Below are positions 11,402 through 21,659 of a stretch of DNA of 64,000 nucleotides, piece after piece. Origin of the DNA: Mesostigma viride. Its lineage: Eukaryota; Streptophyta; Mesostigmatophyceae; Mesostigmatales; Mesostigmataceae. Position 1 is the first letter of the stretch, and every line of letters begins with the position of its first letter. Below the pieces are notes generated by a model. The model was not told the origin of the DNA and did no database searches. It was given only the letters and a program-made list of their open reading frames with translations. Both the position numbers and the translations under genes were made by a program. Location of the stretch: assembly GCA_009746045.1 (NCBI GenBank), contig RPFO01000097.1:986146-1050145 (forward strand), given 5' to 3'.

Positions 11402-13780
11402 TCACGGGTGTTGCATCGTCATGCGCTTGCGCAACACTGCGTACTGCGGGGCAGCCTCCCGCGCCTCCTTGGTGAGTGCATCCGCGGGATTGAGTTCATC
11501 CGCGATGTGCTGGAGACGCGTGACGCAGGAGGCCGCCTCAGCGAGTACGAGGTAATCAACGTCCTGTGACCGCGCATAGGGATTGTCAAGGAAGGCCAAA
11601 CAACTTTGTGAGTCAGTGTGCACCGTGCTAGTCCAGTGAAGAGTGAACCCACACGAGCCAAATACCCAACCCAGCAAGTACCGCAGCCACATGCCATGTG
11701 AGATAGCTGAAACAATGCCCCGGCATTCAGCCGTGTTGGGGCTAGTGGCAATGCGGCTGTGCAAGCGCGAGTACCAATCTAACAACATGCCAGGCTGTCC
11801 CTCATTGCTGATAAAGAACAGTGCCCCCATGCGGGCCCGCACTTGGCTGACTGTGCGCGTCTCTAGATTAGCATCCGTCACTATCTCGAGGTGCACCGGC
11901 TGTGAGCAATCGAGCCCACGAAGCACAATGCCGGGCGTCATGGCCAGCTGCCGCCGAACATGAATGGACCCTAGTCCTTCCAGCACATCATCGGGCAGGC
12001 GAGCGAGCACCGCCAAATCAGGTGCCACCGTGTCCGCCAACCACCCGAGCTTGCCCTTAACCGAGGGCCCATGGGTTGCCAACAGCGGGGACGGGAGGTC
12101 GGCCAGCAGGTCAACCACATAGTTGCGGCTATCCTGCATGTGCATGACCCATTCGCCAGAACGCGAATCCCGCTGCAACGTAGACTGCACGCCGCAAAAC
12201 ACCACGGGTTTACCCTCCTCATGATCCACCGCCCTGCCCAGGGGAAACTTAGCCGCCACTGCAGCAAGAAACTGGGTAGCAAAGGTGCGAGGTGCCACCA
12301 GCTTGAAGTCATCGCCATGCCACACGAAGAGGGCTGGCTCGCCAGGGACGCCGGTGGGGACCACAAAGAAGTTAGGATCCGCGCGATGGTACGTGGCCCC
12401 TAAGCTCTGCAAGACCTCCTCCGCGGAAATGCGGAAGATGATGGGAGAGCTCTGCAGCCCCTCCACCCCTGTCAACAGCTCGATATACTCGCTGCCAATG
12501 GTGCCATCCTGCCAGACCACCGGGACCTTCACCACGTAGCGGGTGCCTTGCCATGTTTGCTGCGCGACCCCAGCGTCGCTGTGGAGGAATGCCCGCTGAA
12601 AGTCACCGCACCACATCCCGTAGTCCTTGCCCGCGTTCCGCTTGCCCAAGTAGATGACCGTCAGTAGCCGATGCGAAACATGGTTGAGCCCAGGGGTATA
12701 AAGATCCTTGGCATCCAGCGGGGAGGACCCCTTCGTCTCCGTGACCACGGGCCTTACCCGGAACACCACCGAAGAGTTGGTCTCGTCCGGCTTGTAGGTG
12801 AGCACGAACTTCAACCGCAACCGCGTGGCCCCGGCTGGCACACTCTCCAATCCTCGGTAGACCTCGCGCTCTCGCCACTGCTCCTTGGCTCGAATGAACG
12901 CGTCGCGCCACAAAGCAAACTTGAGAGGATCTTGACAGTCCAGGACAAGTTGCTCCCACGTCACAGGGCTATCCGCCGCCAGTGAGTGTGAGTGGAGGCC
13001 GAAGCTGCGCGGGTGCCAATCCTGAGGCTGAATGATGGACTGGACGAGCGGCGGTGTGGAAAACGCCGCCATCGGTAAGCGCCGCACGACGCCGGGCTGC
13101 CCGACCACCACCCCCAATGGAGCGTGGTACTCGCGAAGCGGGATGCTGCCCACCCCCGCGACTGACAGCAAGTCAGCGGACACTGAGAACCCCGGGTATG
13201 ATACGAAAGGTTCGCCCAGCAAGGCCACATCCTCGTAGCCATCCACGACGTGAAACGGCGTGTCAATGCCCAACACCGGCAGCACCACCATCCCGGTAAC
13301 TTGATATGCCGAAGTGCCTGCAAAGTCGGTCACCGATTTGTACGGCGACTCTAGCACTGGATACAGGGTGGCTGCCCGACGAGAGATAATAGACACGGAT
13401 GCTTGCGTGTCCACAGCCACCAGCTGCCACGGTCTACACGTAGGAAACAAGGCTGACTTAACCGGCCTGACCCCCTGTGAGAGAGTTTTGACCTGAGCCA
13501 CCCCTGATGCAGCTTTCGCTTTAAGCGCCTGAGCACGCCACAAGGCCGTGACCGTTGAAGCCAGGTCCCTAGGTGGGCGAGGCGCATGGGCAGGACCCTG
13601 ACCCTCCGGCGAGGCCACGCTAGGCGGGCCTCCCACATTATCCGTGGCTAGCACAGGAGGTGAGTCACTACGTGCACTAGGTCCCGTCAAACCCACCCCA
13701 TCCTCATCCCACCCATCCACGGGGTCATATTGGGGCCCAGGGGAGGGGGGGGTGTAGCTGTGTCTGCCCCTGGGAGCGAC
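11402..13780 (-). CDS. Copia-type pol, second frame: retropepsin-like domain, reverse transcriptase, RNase H
   Basis: A 772-residue frame counted from a GTG at 13720. It is open further upstream and has no ATG, so it is presumably made by a -1 shift from the gag-integrase frame. Residues ~95-195 look like a retropepsin: AVDTQASVSII in place of the usual DTGAS, then ALLGEPF resembling the C-terminal LLG motif. Residues ~255-560 are a copia-type reverse transcriptase with CGDFQRAFL (first Asp, 373) and WHGDDF (Asp pair, 470-471) where YVDD is usual. Residues ~590-750 are RNase H (VTDANLE, NTAECRG, HTDSQSC) ending with the copia-type NPADALTK. Retropepsin between integrase and reverse transcriptase is not the normal copia order (gag-PR-INT-RT-RH). 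No internal stops. Confidence 0.82.
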   Translation of the reverse strand, partial: VAPRGRHSYTPPSPGPQYDPVDGWDEDGVGLTGPSARSDSPPVLATDNVGGPPSVASPEGQGPAHAPRPPRDLASTVTALWRAQALKAKAASGVAQVKTLSQGVRPVKSALFPTCRPWQLVAVDTQASVSIISRRAATLYPVLESPYKSVTDFAGTSAYQVTGMVVLPVLGIDTPFHVVDGYEDVALLGEPFVSYPGFSVSADLLSVAGVGSIPLREYHAPLGVVVGQPGVVRRLPMAAFSTPPLVQSIIQPQDWHPRSFGLHSHSLAADSPVTWEQLVLDCQDPLKFALWRDAFIRAKEQWREREVYRGLESVPAGATRLRLKFVLTYKPDETNSSVVFRVRPVVTETKGSSPLDAKDLYTPGLNHVSHRLLTVIYLGKRNAGKDYGMWCGDFQRAFLHSDAGVAQQTWQGTRYVVKVPVVWQDGTIGSEYIELLTGVEGLQSSPIIFRISAEEVLQSLGATYHRADPNFFVVPTGVPGEPALFVWHGDDFKLVAPRTFATQFLAAVAAKFPLGRAVDHEEGKPVVFCGVQSTLQRDSRSGEWVMHMQDSRNYVVDLLADLPSPLLATHGPSVKGKLGWLADTVAPDLAVLARLPDDVLEGLGSIHVRRQLAMTPGIVLRGLDCSQPVHLEIVTDANLETRTVSQVRARMGALFFISNEGQPGMLLDWYSRLHSRIATSPNTAECRGIVSAISHGMWLRYLLGWVFGSCGFTLHWTSTVHTDSQSCLAFLDNPYARSQDVDYLVLAEAASCVTRLQHIADELNPADALTKEAREAAPQYAVLRKRMTMQHP

Positions 13781-16700
13781 CCGTGGGGTACCACCTCAGA
13801 TGCTACGACAGGCGCATTATCCTTCACTACCCACCCCAGTGCCCTGTTGGCTGCCAGCTCACTCTCCATGCTATCCCCTTGCTTATAGCCTGCCACCGAT
13901 GCCCATGGTACCCTATACACCCGATCATTCCACTCTATGTCTATGACCCGCAGCGGCCAGTCTAACTTTGTGATGGCCCCAGGCCCCTGCATGGTGCCCC
14001 GTTTGCCGCTGGGCGAGCTCTCCTTGTGGAACATGACCAACTGCCCGACCTCAAAAGCGCTAGACAAATCAGGCAGCGTGGCATCCTTGAGCCGCAGCTT
14101 GGCGGCGGTATCCTGTAGATGCTGTTGGTATGCCTCTACTACCTCGGGTGAGTAGGTGCCCGCTGACAGCCCCCGAGGCGTGACTAGCCCAAAGCCCTTG
14201 ACATCAAGCACGTGCCTATGGTTGCACACATGCATGAGCTCCTTGCACCACGCCGTCTTGACCGCGTAGGATTTGCCATGTGGGTTATCCTGTCGCTTGG
14301 CTGCCACAGTCTTGACATAGCTTACAGTGCGATCTATCATGCCCATATTGCCGTGATCCTCACGCCCCACGATGACCACGGCCTCCATCCCCGGCAAACC
14401 TTGCACACAGCGGAACTGCTGGTCTAGCATGAGCTCCACTACGGGATGAAAGAAAGCCAGGCTGATCTTGATAGCCCTGTGCAGGTCAGCCTCAAACATG
14501 TGGGGCAGCGGCTCAATGTAGGTGACCTTGCTGAACCTATCCTTGACTATGAAATAGGTGTCCCCCCCTTCCATGTGCATGACATCCCCCACAAGGTACC
14601 CTCGCTCCAAGGGTGGAGTCTTGGCATGCCGCCTACGCGACTTCTTCCTGATCTTGATGCAGGCAGGACACTGAGCACGCACATTCTTCAGCTCGTTGTA
14701 TAAAGGTGCCCCCAACATGTGTGCCCCCTCTACCTCGGCTTGGGCCTCATGCCCGTATGCACGGTGCATCTGGTATGCTAACAGTTTCAGGGTGACAGCC
14801 TGAGGTGCAGTGGCATTGTCAGGATTCTCAACAGGTGGGGTGACTACTGGGGTAGTGACATTGGCTAACTGGGCAGCTTCAGAGGCTGCACGAAAGGCCG
14901 CCCTTGTGAGCACCTTGCCAATGTGAAGATCCACACTAGGGTGGTGTGTACCGAGAACATCTGCCCGCCCAGCATTCTCTTGCACTGTCACAACATTCCT
15001 CATAGGCCCAACCGCCCCAGTATCTAGCTGGGGTGCTGCAGTAGTGCTTGGTCGCTCGGCGTTGTACACACCCGACCTAGAAGACACCACATTGCTTAGC
15101 TCGTCGTCTGTCCCTGGTCCTCTACGGAGGACTGAGTTGAACTCAGTCCTCTCTAGAGGACCGAGTTTTTGGGTTTCGTAGAAAATTCGCCCCGGTCAGA
15201 ATGTTTGACAAAAAAATTCTCTCAAAATTTATTCAAATACTACGTGAAAAGATCTTTCTTGGACATATTTTTGGGATTTTTTTGGATTTGGTATGCGCGG
15301 CTAACTGTACGGTCAAAGTACAGGTGGTAAGGGTACTTTTCCACGTGAAACGCGAGTTCCGGAAATGCACGACCTAGCCATGGCGGCTCGCGCCCATGCA
15401 TGCAGTTTACGTTTGCGGACGATTTAGCCGTCCAAACTCAGTAAATAGATTTAACATGCCCTAAAGATGATATAAATCAATTTTAAGCTCGCGGGGATGC
15501 GATTTACCCGGTGTCGGCACTGTTCTTGCTGGAAAAAACTGCGATAAGGCAGGTCGACGGAATCGATGACTGCGCTTGCTTTCCGGCGCAATTTCAATGG
15601 CTGATAGGTTTCTTTCTACATTTTAACATGAATTGTATTAGAATATATTGAGTGACAGTATAGATTTGATGATCTCGACCATTCTGTCACGTCATGGTCT
15701 ATGTGCCGCAAAGTGCCACTTTTGCGGGCACCGCCTGGGCCAAGGTAACGCCAGCCGTGCCAGGTAAAGCCGGATAATCGTTGCCTCTTCGTTCCTTGAT
15801 GTTCGTACATGAGTTTAAGCTTGCGAGGCGTTGTCAGGTTCAAGTCTTGATGCTCTTTCTTGACCGTTGCCTGCCCCTCTCTAAAACCCCCTTTTCAGAT
15901 GATGTTAGCAGGCATTTGCCTTAACCCAGTGTAGTTGTGCAGGGTTTTAGGAGCTGTGCAGGTTTAAACACCTTCATAGATGTTAGTTATTCTTTTGCTA
16001 CGTTCATACTGCATGATTGTGTGGCCACGGGCTGCGTCAAGGGTGCATTCAAGCTTTTACGGGTGAGTGAAAAGTCTTGGTGACAAACCACTGCCATCAT
16101 GTGCCAGCAACTATGTTGGCCACATCATGGCAAAGCAAAACAGTTATAGCCATATCTATTGTTGTTTGAAACAATGGAAATATGGTTAACCTACCAATTA
16201 TATTGGTGGTTGGCACTTATAACATAACCCTTTGTTGGTAGGTATCCAAGCCCATTCCCTACATGCATGCATAGGCTCTCACTACATGATAAGGTATGAT
16301 ATACCTGAAGTATGATGATGCAAGTGTGTTGTCCTGTAATGCTTGAAGGGAAATGAGTTGATTGGGATGGTTGGTGGCCACGGTGATGTAGTATGACCGC
16401 ACTTACATGCTAGCAAAGTTAGCAAAAGCCCCATTCCTCTCCTGAGGACTGAGAGTTTTTTAATTGTTTCAGGCAGTTGCAGTGGCCAAATGGAGCCCAG
16501 TTTTTTGCCACGCTTCAAGAACTATGTTGTTTACATGCCTATATTTTTTCTTCATGCACCAGGATTTGATTGAATTTTTCCCACTCGTTCTTATCCCGAA
16601 AAATGCAAATTCGCGAGGGGCGCCCAACGTCCGTGTAATTTTCAGGTGTTCGGGTCAAGTTTTCACATATGCAGTATTTTTGCCAACAAAATGATATCTA

Positions 16701-18192
16701 GTACACCCCAGATCCACATCAAAACATTTGGGATGGACCCCCCACCTAGTCGCTACACGCGGTTGAAAATTGTCAACTCAGTCCTCCTGTGAGGACTGAG
16801 TTGGGACAGACGACGAGTTAGGTCACGCATTGTAGACCCGTGCTCAGGAAGCACGTGATCCTGGCGCGACAGAGCCAGAGCAGCATCAACGGATTGCGTG
16901 AGCACATCACGGAATGAGACAGAGGATGCAGTCACGTTGCTTTTAGGAACGACATCAGGCTCTACGACGGCCCGGTTCAGCGTGACGCATTGAGCAAAAG
17001 AAGGGGTATCGAGCGTGCTCTCACCTGACTTTCGTGCTGCCCGTCGCTCTGCCCACTCCTCGCGTGTGCCGTGGACGACGATGCGCTTGGCCTTGCACGC
17101 CTCCACGCTGTGACCACGCAGAACGTCGTGGCACTTGCGGCAAAGGTTGTCCTCGAGCTCCAGGTCCGGGCGAACTCGGCAGTCATCCCGGACATGGCGA
17201 CGTCCGAAGCAGCGCTCACAGCGTTGCTTGCGGTCAGTAGACGCCCCCTGCTGCCGCTTGGCCGGGGGATTATCACCCTGCTTGGCGTCGCCACCATGCC
17301 CGCGCTTGCGCCCTCGCTGGCCCCCGTTGTTGCCGTGGCCGACGACCTTTTTCAGGATGGCCGTAAGCTCCGACCGCGTGATTGGAGCCTCTGCGCCTGA
17401 AGCAGAAGACGCGCCGGTATCCACCTTGCGCAGGGATGGCAGAGCGGCCGAGGCAGTCGGCTTGGACTGCGCACTCTTGAAGCATGAGATCAAATACAGC
17501 ATGCCCTCGTCGAAACTGACGGCACTCTTCTTTTTGAGTTCCGTCGCTATGGTCAGATGCACATCCGACGACAGGTCGCATTTCTTGAGAAATCGATTGC
17601 ACAGGAAAATGGGCTTGAGGGTATCTAGCAGCTTGTGCTTGTGCACGAAGACCTGGAAATCACGTGCAGCCCCGGGCATATTTGCCTTATTAACTGCATA
17701 GCCCTCGAAGTCGTTGAAGGCTTGCTCGTCGGCCTCTTCCTTAGACCGCGACAAGTGGGCATCTAGACCGTTGTAAAAAACTTCCCAGGTTTGTTTGTTG
17801 TCGTCCGCAATGCGAACTAGATTGGCAATGTTTGGGTGCTTTGTTGTACTGCAGAATACTGCACGGAACTTGCCAATCAGCTCCGAATCTTTGTCTGCGC
17901 GTCCATCGCGCAGACGCTTGAGAGCAGCTAGAAAATCTGCTGCGTCGTCCGCCGTATAGTCGGCCGGTAGATCAGCGGGCACCTCCGTTTGCTTGAGAGG
18001 GCCGCGATTTAGTGCATCGTCAGCAGCAAGCATCAGATGCTTGAACTGCTTGGCCAGTTCAGGTTGCGCCACGAGGGTTTGCATCAACCTCGTGGCCTCG
18101 TCCGCACTAAAGCGTGGCAGGACGGACCCTGCGGCCTCGCCACTTGGCGTATCTGTGTGTTCGCCCGTGCGGCTCCGTGTACCGGAAGCCAT
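13687..18192 (-). CDS. Copia-type gag-integrase polyprotein (interrupted by a TIR element)
   Basis: Pieces 16818-18192 and 13687-15095 (one TTAG copy kept) join to 927 codons in one frame. Gag: MASGTRSR start, capsid-like helical region, basic stretch, zinc knuckle CERCFGRRHVRDDC (CX2CX4HX4C) and a second Cys/His cluster CRKCHDVLRGHSVEAC. Integrase: HRAYGHEAQ then CPAC give the HHCC finger; the core has GDVMHMEGGDTYF (first Asp) and LMLDQQF (second Asp). At the place of the usual catalytic Glu (ERxNRT) the sequence reads MIDRTVSYVKT. An isolated QLDTGAV just before the HHCC finger is an alternative protease candidate, but it lacks room for a full domain. It ends with TGA at 13687-13689, overlapping the next frame through a C8 run (13745-13752). 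Confidence 0.82.
15100..16817. mobile_element. Non-autonomous TIR DNA transposon inside the copia-type element
   Basis: 1,718 bp. Ends CTCGTCGTCTGTCCC and its inverted complement, with duplication TTAG at 15096-15099 and 16818-16821. Just inside each end is an AACTCAGTCCTC/GAGGACTGAGTT palindrome. Precise removal joins MRDL to SNVVSS in the gag-integrase frame. No transposase. The middle (about 15290-16130) is clearly related to 58.46-59.33 kb, which sits in an element with different termini (TTAA, CCCCTAAATGG). Confidence 0.88.
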
Positions 18193-18211
18193 CGGGATTT
18201 TTATGAATACA

Positions 18212-18556
18212 AGTTAACGCCCGACCGGCTCAGCTATGGCGGTCGGTCACGTTGAGCTTGGGATAAGGTGAACACAGAGAACTGCGGTCGGAGCTGTCCC
18301 ACCACTGGTTTATGTCTTAGCAAGCAAACCCTATCCGGTTAGCCGTAACCGTGGGACAAGCTAGCTGTCCGTACCGACCCGGATAAGGCCCCGGACTGGG
18401 GCCTAGGTGGCGCCGGCCCTAGGCGCCGCCCTTAGACCGGTCGACCGCATCGGACCGCCGGATTATAGCCGGCGGCTTAGCGGACGCTAGCGGAAGGCGT
18501 GCGGACGGACATGGGGAACTTAGAGCCAGATCCTAGGGCTCTAGAGTTACTCAACT
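18212..18556 (-). repeat. 5' LTR of the copia-type element
   Basis: 345 bp; see the partner LTR. On the minus strand it ends at 18212 and the gag ATG is at 18192-18190. Confidence 0.95.
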
Positions 18557-19112
18557 GCTAGCCAGGGTAGAAGTCCGCAGGTCAGTGGAGGTTATTGGTC
18601 CTGAGGATAGCCGCTACACTACCGCCTCGTCTGCCATTACAGTAGAGGACAGCTCGGATGAGGATTACATCCCCGTCTAGTGCTTAACGGTTGGGGGATG
18701 ATGCAGACGATATTTGTTTAAACTTTTGTGTAATTATTTTTCTAATGAGATTAGCATAGTACTCCGTGGCATGCCTTCGCGCATGACATGCAAGTACTTA
18801 CTTACTTACCTCCACCACCTCCACCATCGCGGCACAGCTCAAGGAACAAGCCCTCGACCTTCGCGAGGAGGCCGACATCACCCAGCGCAGCCACAATGTC
18901 ATCGTCAAGCACTTCGACCAGCCGGTAGGTGAGACCTCGACGACTCTTCTCACGGCATTTCAGCGCGACATTCTTGCCCCCATGCAACTCACTGGTGAGC
19001 TGCCGGGATGTCGGCTGTCCGTCTCCCCCGCGCACGGGGTACATAAGGCTGGCCCGGCACCCGTGCTCCTCACCTTGGTTAAGTACATGGCAGACAAGCT
19101 GTCGTTCCTTAA

Positions 19113-21369
19113 GGGGACATGACACCCCAAAAGGGCACTTTTCTGGAAACCATACCTAGGCATGTGATAAAAATCCAGTTATGATGGGGGACCATAAATA
19201 TGATTAAAAAAAAATTTTCCAACCACTTGGGGGTGTACTACCCCCCACCATGTGACCGTTATGTGCTGTAAATAGAAAAGACGCTATTTTTGGCCGATTT
19301 TCCCTAGGACAATGGGCAAACCCATTGTGGCCAAATCATATATTCCCATCTAATTGCAGCCCTTGCCATTAATTCCAGCTAGTTTGCAGGTCAGAATAAG
19401 CATGTTTAGACACATTGAAATAATTTACCCCAAAACACGTATTTTTTGGTGCCTAAAAAAATATATCAAATCATAGACACATGCAATGGGGTCAAATCAT
19501 ATAATCAAAATTGGCCCAGGGTTGCAATCACACAGCCCCAAAGTTTCAGCTCATTCTGACCACGTTTACTCACATTGAAATATGGTCATGTGCAAAAAAA
19601 AAATGATCGCTTTTTGTGGTTTGGAGCTCAAACACCACCACAAAGACACCCTTGCCCACCACAAACTGGGCCAAAACAACAGCCATTAGTTTATTTATGA
19701 TGTTAGGAAGCTTGCTATGAAATCCCAGGTCATTCTGAGCTAGTATGGCCATGTTACATCATATTATAGCTGCCACGCTGCGTTCCTGGTACAACATGGC
19801 ATGAGGGGGCACACATGCATATGACCCACCCAAGCAAGTCCCATCATGTCTTATGATGGCCAAATAATACAAGCACTGTCCTGCCATGCACCTTGATAAC
19901 ACACAGGAAGGCTTTAGCCCTCGTCGGAATCGCCGTCCCCCATGCAGTTGGGGCAATACCAGGCACCCACCGGCATGGTTTTCTTTGTCAGGCCAAGGCA
20001 GAGCATGTGGGCACCCTTGCCCACCACAAACTGGGCCAAAACAAGTGCAATTAATTAAATTAATGTATCACGAAGCTTGCCACCAAATTACAGGTCATTC
20101 TGACCTAGTTTGCCCATATTACATCTTGTTATAGCTGCCAGCCTGCATGCTTGGTGCACCATGACATGAGGCAATACCATGAGCACATTCCTAAGCTTGC
20201 CCCCTGCAAATGGGGCAGAACCACGAAAAACAAATGCTAGATGCTTGAAGAAAACAACCACCAACTCTTTAACCATTATGAGCAGGTATGACCGCTTGCG
20301 GGAATCACTCATAGCCAACACCATGTCATGACGCTTATGGATAAAAGGTGCATCCTTCATAGCCATAACGACCTGATCCCTGTCATCTAGGAAGTACAAG
20401 CCATGTTTAATTAATGGAGGCTAAACAGGTGGGGATGTGATAAGTAACTCACATATTCTCACCTTCCATACAAGAACCTTGTTTTCCAGCAGGCTGAAGA
20501 GCCATGACAGGCGTTTATGAGCTCGCCAGCTCCTTGCAACGGTGATGCCGCTCCCAGGCAGCTAGGGTCCTTGACTACGCAATATAGAATGTCTACCGTG
20601 TGAAAACCTCCCTACAGGAAGCGTAGCAAAGCCAGATAACTGCCCGATCAATTCTGGGTAGCTTTAGGAAGCATGGCATACGCAGCGTAAGGAAAACCAT
20701 TGAAAGCTGCGGAAAATCTGATAGCACAACTGCAACAAGTGGAGAACAAAATAGCAAGAAGAACCCAGAAACAGCGCCAAAAGTTTCATGCCAGGTTCAC
20801 TAAGAGCGCAAAAAGACTGGGCGGTGACATGCGGCAAATCAACGTACCACGGCCGGCATTATTTCCTACCCAGGCGCGCAAGAAAAGCCAGCCAGCCATG
20901 GATGGATTAACCGCGGATCGCGCAGGCCTGAACGAAATCATTTTAGAAATGACAGGAAATGGCCGCAGATCGAAGACGCTTAGGTTATTTTCATGGTGTC
21001 CGTTACTAAACGGCTCTTACTGCATCAATACAACCCACGAATATCGAGTTCTACCGTCGCAGGCACGCATGCTAGATTATTCATCGCGGCCAAATTGTTG
21101 GATGAGACCCCCGTGCAAATCTGTACCAACAAAGGCAGCGAATTTGCAAATAGTGCAGATCTGGCTATGAAACATCATAATAGAACATCACTTTTAACCA
21201 TCGGCTTAATTTTTCGGCCTGTCGCCCGCCGGATTAGCCATATTTTAACGGAACGCACGTCGCCATGGCCACCTCCGCACGGTGCGCGCACTGTGCACCA
21301 CAATTTCACGGTCCGTCGGTACCGTCCCGACTTTTTTGGCGCCAAAAAAGTCCCGGGTGTCATGTCCCC
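19113..21369. mobile_element. TTAA-flanked TIR DNA transposon, 2,257 bp, no clear transposase
   Basis: Inverted ends GGGGACATGACACCC, with the duplication TTAA at 19109-19112 and 21370-21373, as for piggyBac-type insertion. Excision restores KLSFL-KDRKKLSG in the ORF1 host. Inside is a direct duplication of about 160 bp at 19645-19805 and 20012-20170 (both start ACCCTTGCCCACCACAAACT). A 156-codon ORF at 20700-21170 (Lys/Arg/Gln-rich start) could be a remnant but matches nothing I recognise. The right end has an extra hairpin, GACTTTTTTGGCGCC and its complement. Confidence 0.88.
20700..21170 (+). other. Unrecognised 156-codon ORF inside the TTAA element
   Basis: ATG at 20700, stop at 21168-21170. 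The first 60 residues are rich in Lys, Arg and Gln (ENLIAQLQQVENKIARRTQK), possibly helical. The later part has scattered Cys residues with no pattern I know. It lacks the DDE residues of a full transposase and is far shorter than piggyBac transposases. It may be a decayed fragment or chance. Confidence 0.25.
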
Positions 21370-21575
21370 TTAAAGACCGCAAGAAGCTCTCGGGGACTCG
21401 CTTCACGCTGGACGACGACTTGACCCTGGCCCAGCAACAGCGGCGACGCGAGCTATGGCCGACCTACCTTCAGCTCCGGCAGAGCGCAGGGGGCCGGAAG
21501 CCGGTATACTGGAGGGGGTCGGTCATCCACGTTGACCACAAGCCCTGGCAGGCCCCTCCTGCCACCCCAGACTAG

Positions 21576-21659
21576 GGAATATATACCAGTAGTGTAGATT
21601 AATTAATTAATTCATTCATTAGACTCGTGTCCCGTTGGGGAGTCACGGAGCATGAACCC
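21576..21659. other. Short non-coding spacer with (TTAA)n-like tail
   Basis: Holds ATTAATTAATTAATTCATTC near 21598-21618, resembling the short tandem tails of LINEs in this window. No gene. Confidence 0.4.

Larger units (their letters stand above)
10677..18556 (-). mobile_element. Ty1/copia-type LTR retrotransposon, 7,880 bp with an internal insert
   Basis: LTRs at 10677-11024 and 18212-18556 differ by one 3-bp indel and one substitution, so insertion was recent. The ends are AGTT...AACT, and the 5-bp duplication GCTAG sits at 10672-10676 and 18557-18561. On the minus strand, gag starts only 19 nt after the 5' LTR, so most of the leader lies in the LTR. The order is gag, integrase, retropepsin-like domain, reverse transcriptase, RNase H. 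Integrase before reverse transcriptase and the RNase H C-terminus (DSQS, then NPADALTK) are copia-type. Without the 1.7-kb insert (15100-16817) the element is about 6.16 kb. A purine-rich stretch ending at the inner edge of the left LTR (minus strand, 11025-11040) could be the polypurine tract. No standard TGG-starting primer-binding site is visible. Confidence 0.92.
10422..18807 (+). mobile_element. RTE subfamily B 3' end, interrupted by the copia-type element
   Basis: A ~500-bp truncated RTE end (10422-10676 joined to 18557-18807). It has the C-terminal coding segment with MIDKEKWAAICDKHLPEGY, DSSDEDYIPV and TAG at 18678-18680, the conserved 3' UTR and hairpin, and the CTTACTTACTT tail ending at 18807. 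The 15-bp duplications flank it exactly. The LTR retrotransposon sits between CCCGTTGCTAG and CCAGGGTAG of this piece, a join seen uninterrupted near 8320. Confidence 0.9.
9514..21575 (+). pseudogene. LINE ORF1-like (gag-like) gene, split by two insertions
   Basis: The host of the nest. Pieces: about 9514-10421, 18823-19112 and 21374-21575. The first ATG (9514) opens a 38-codon frame, and several frameshifts follow to about 10100. From there one frame runs through WADLLKHH, across the first insertion to QLKEQALDLREEADITQRSHN, across the second at KLSFL/KDRKKLSG, to TRFTLDDDLTLAQQQRRREL and TAG at 21573-21575. The coiled-coil-like middle and the LDDDLTxAQ...R C-terminus resemble the nucleic-acid-binding ORF1 proteins of L1-like elements in algae and plants; this is family resemblance, not a database match. 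ORF1 proteins coat LINE RNA. No ORF2 follows. A decayed relative lies at 56.74-56.98 kb. Confidence 0.65.

Noticed and set aside
15025-15039. LDTGA motif in the integrase frame as the element's protease
   Set aside because: Only about 85 residues separate it from the HHCC finger and no flap or LLG motif follows; the segment in the pol frame is a better fit, though I cannot exclude it.
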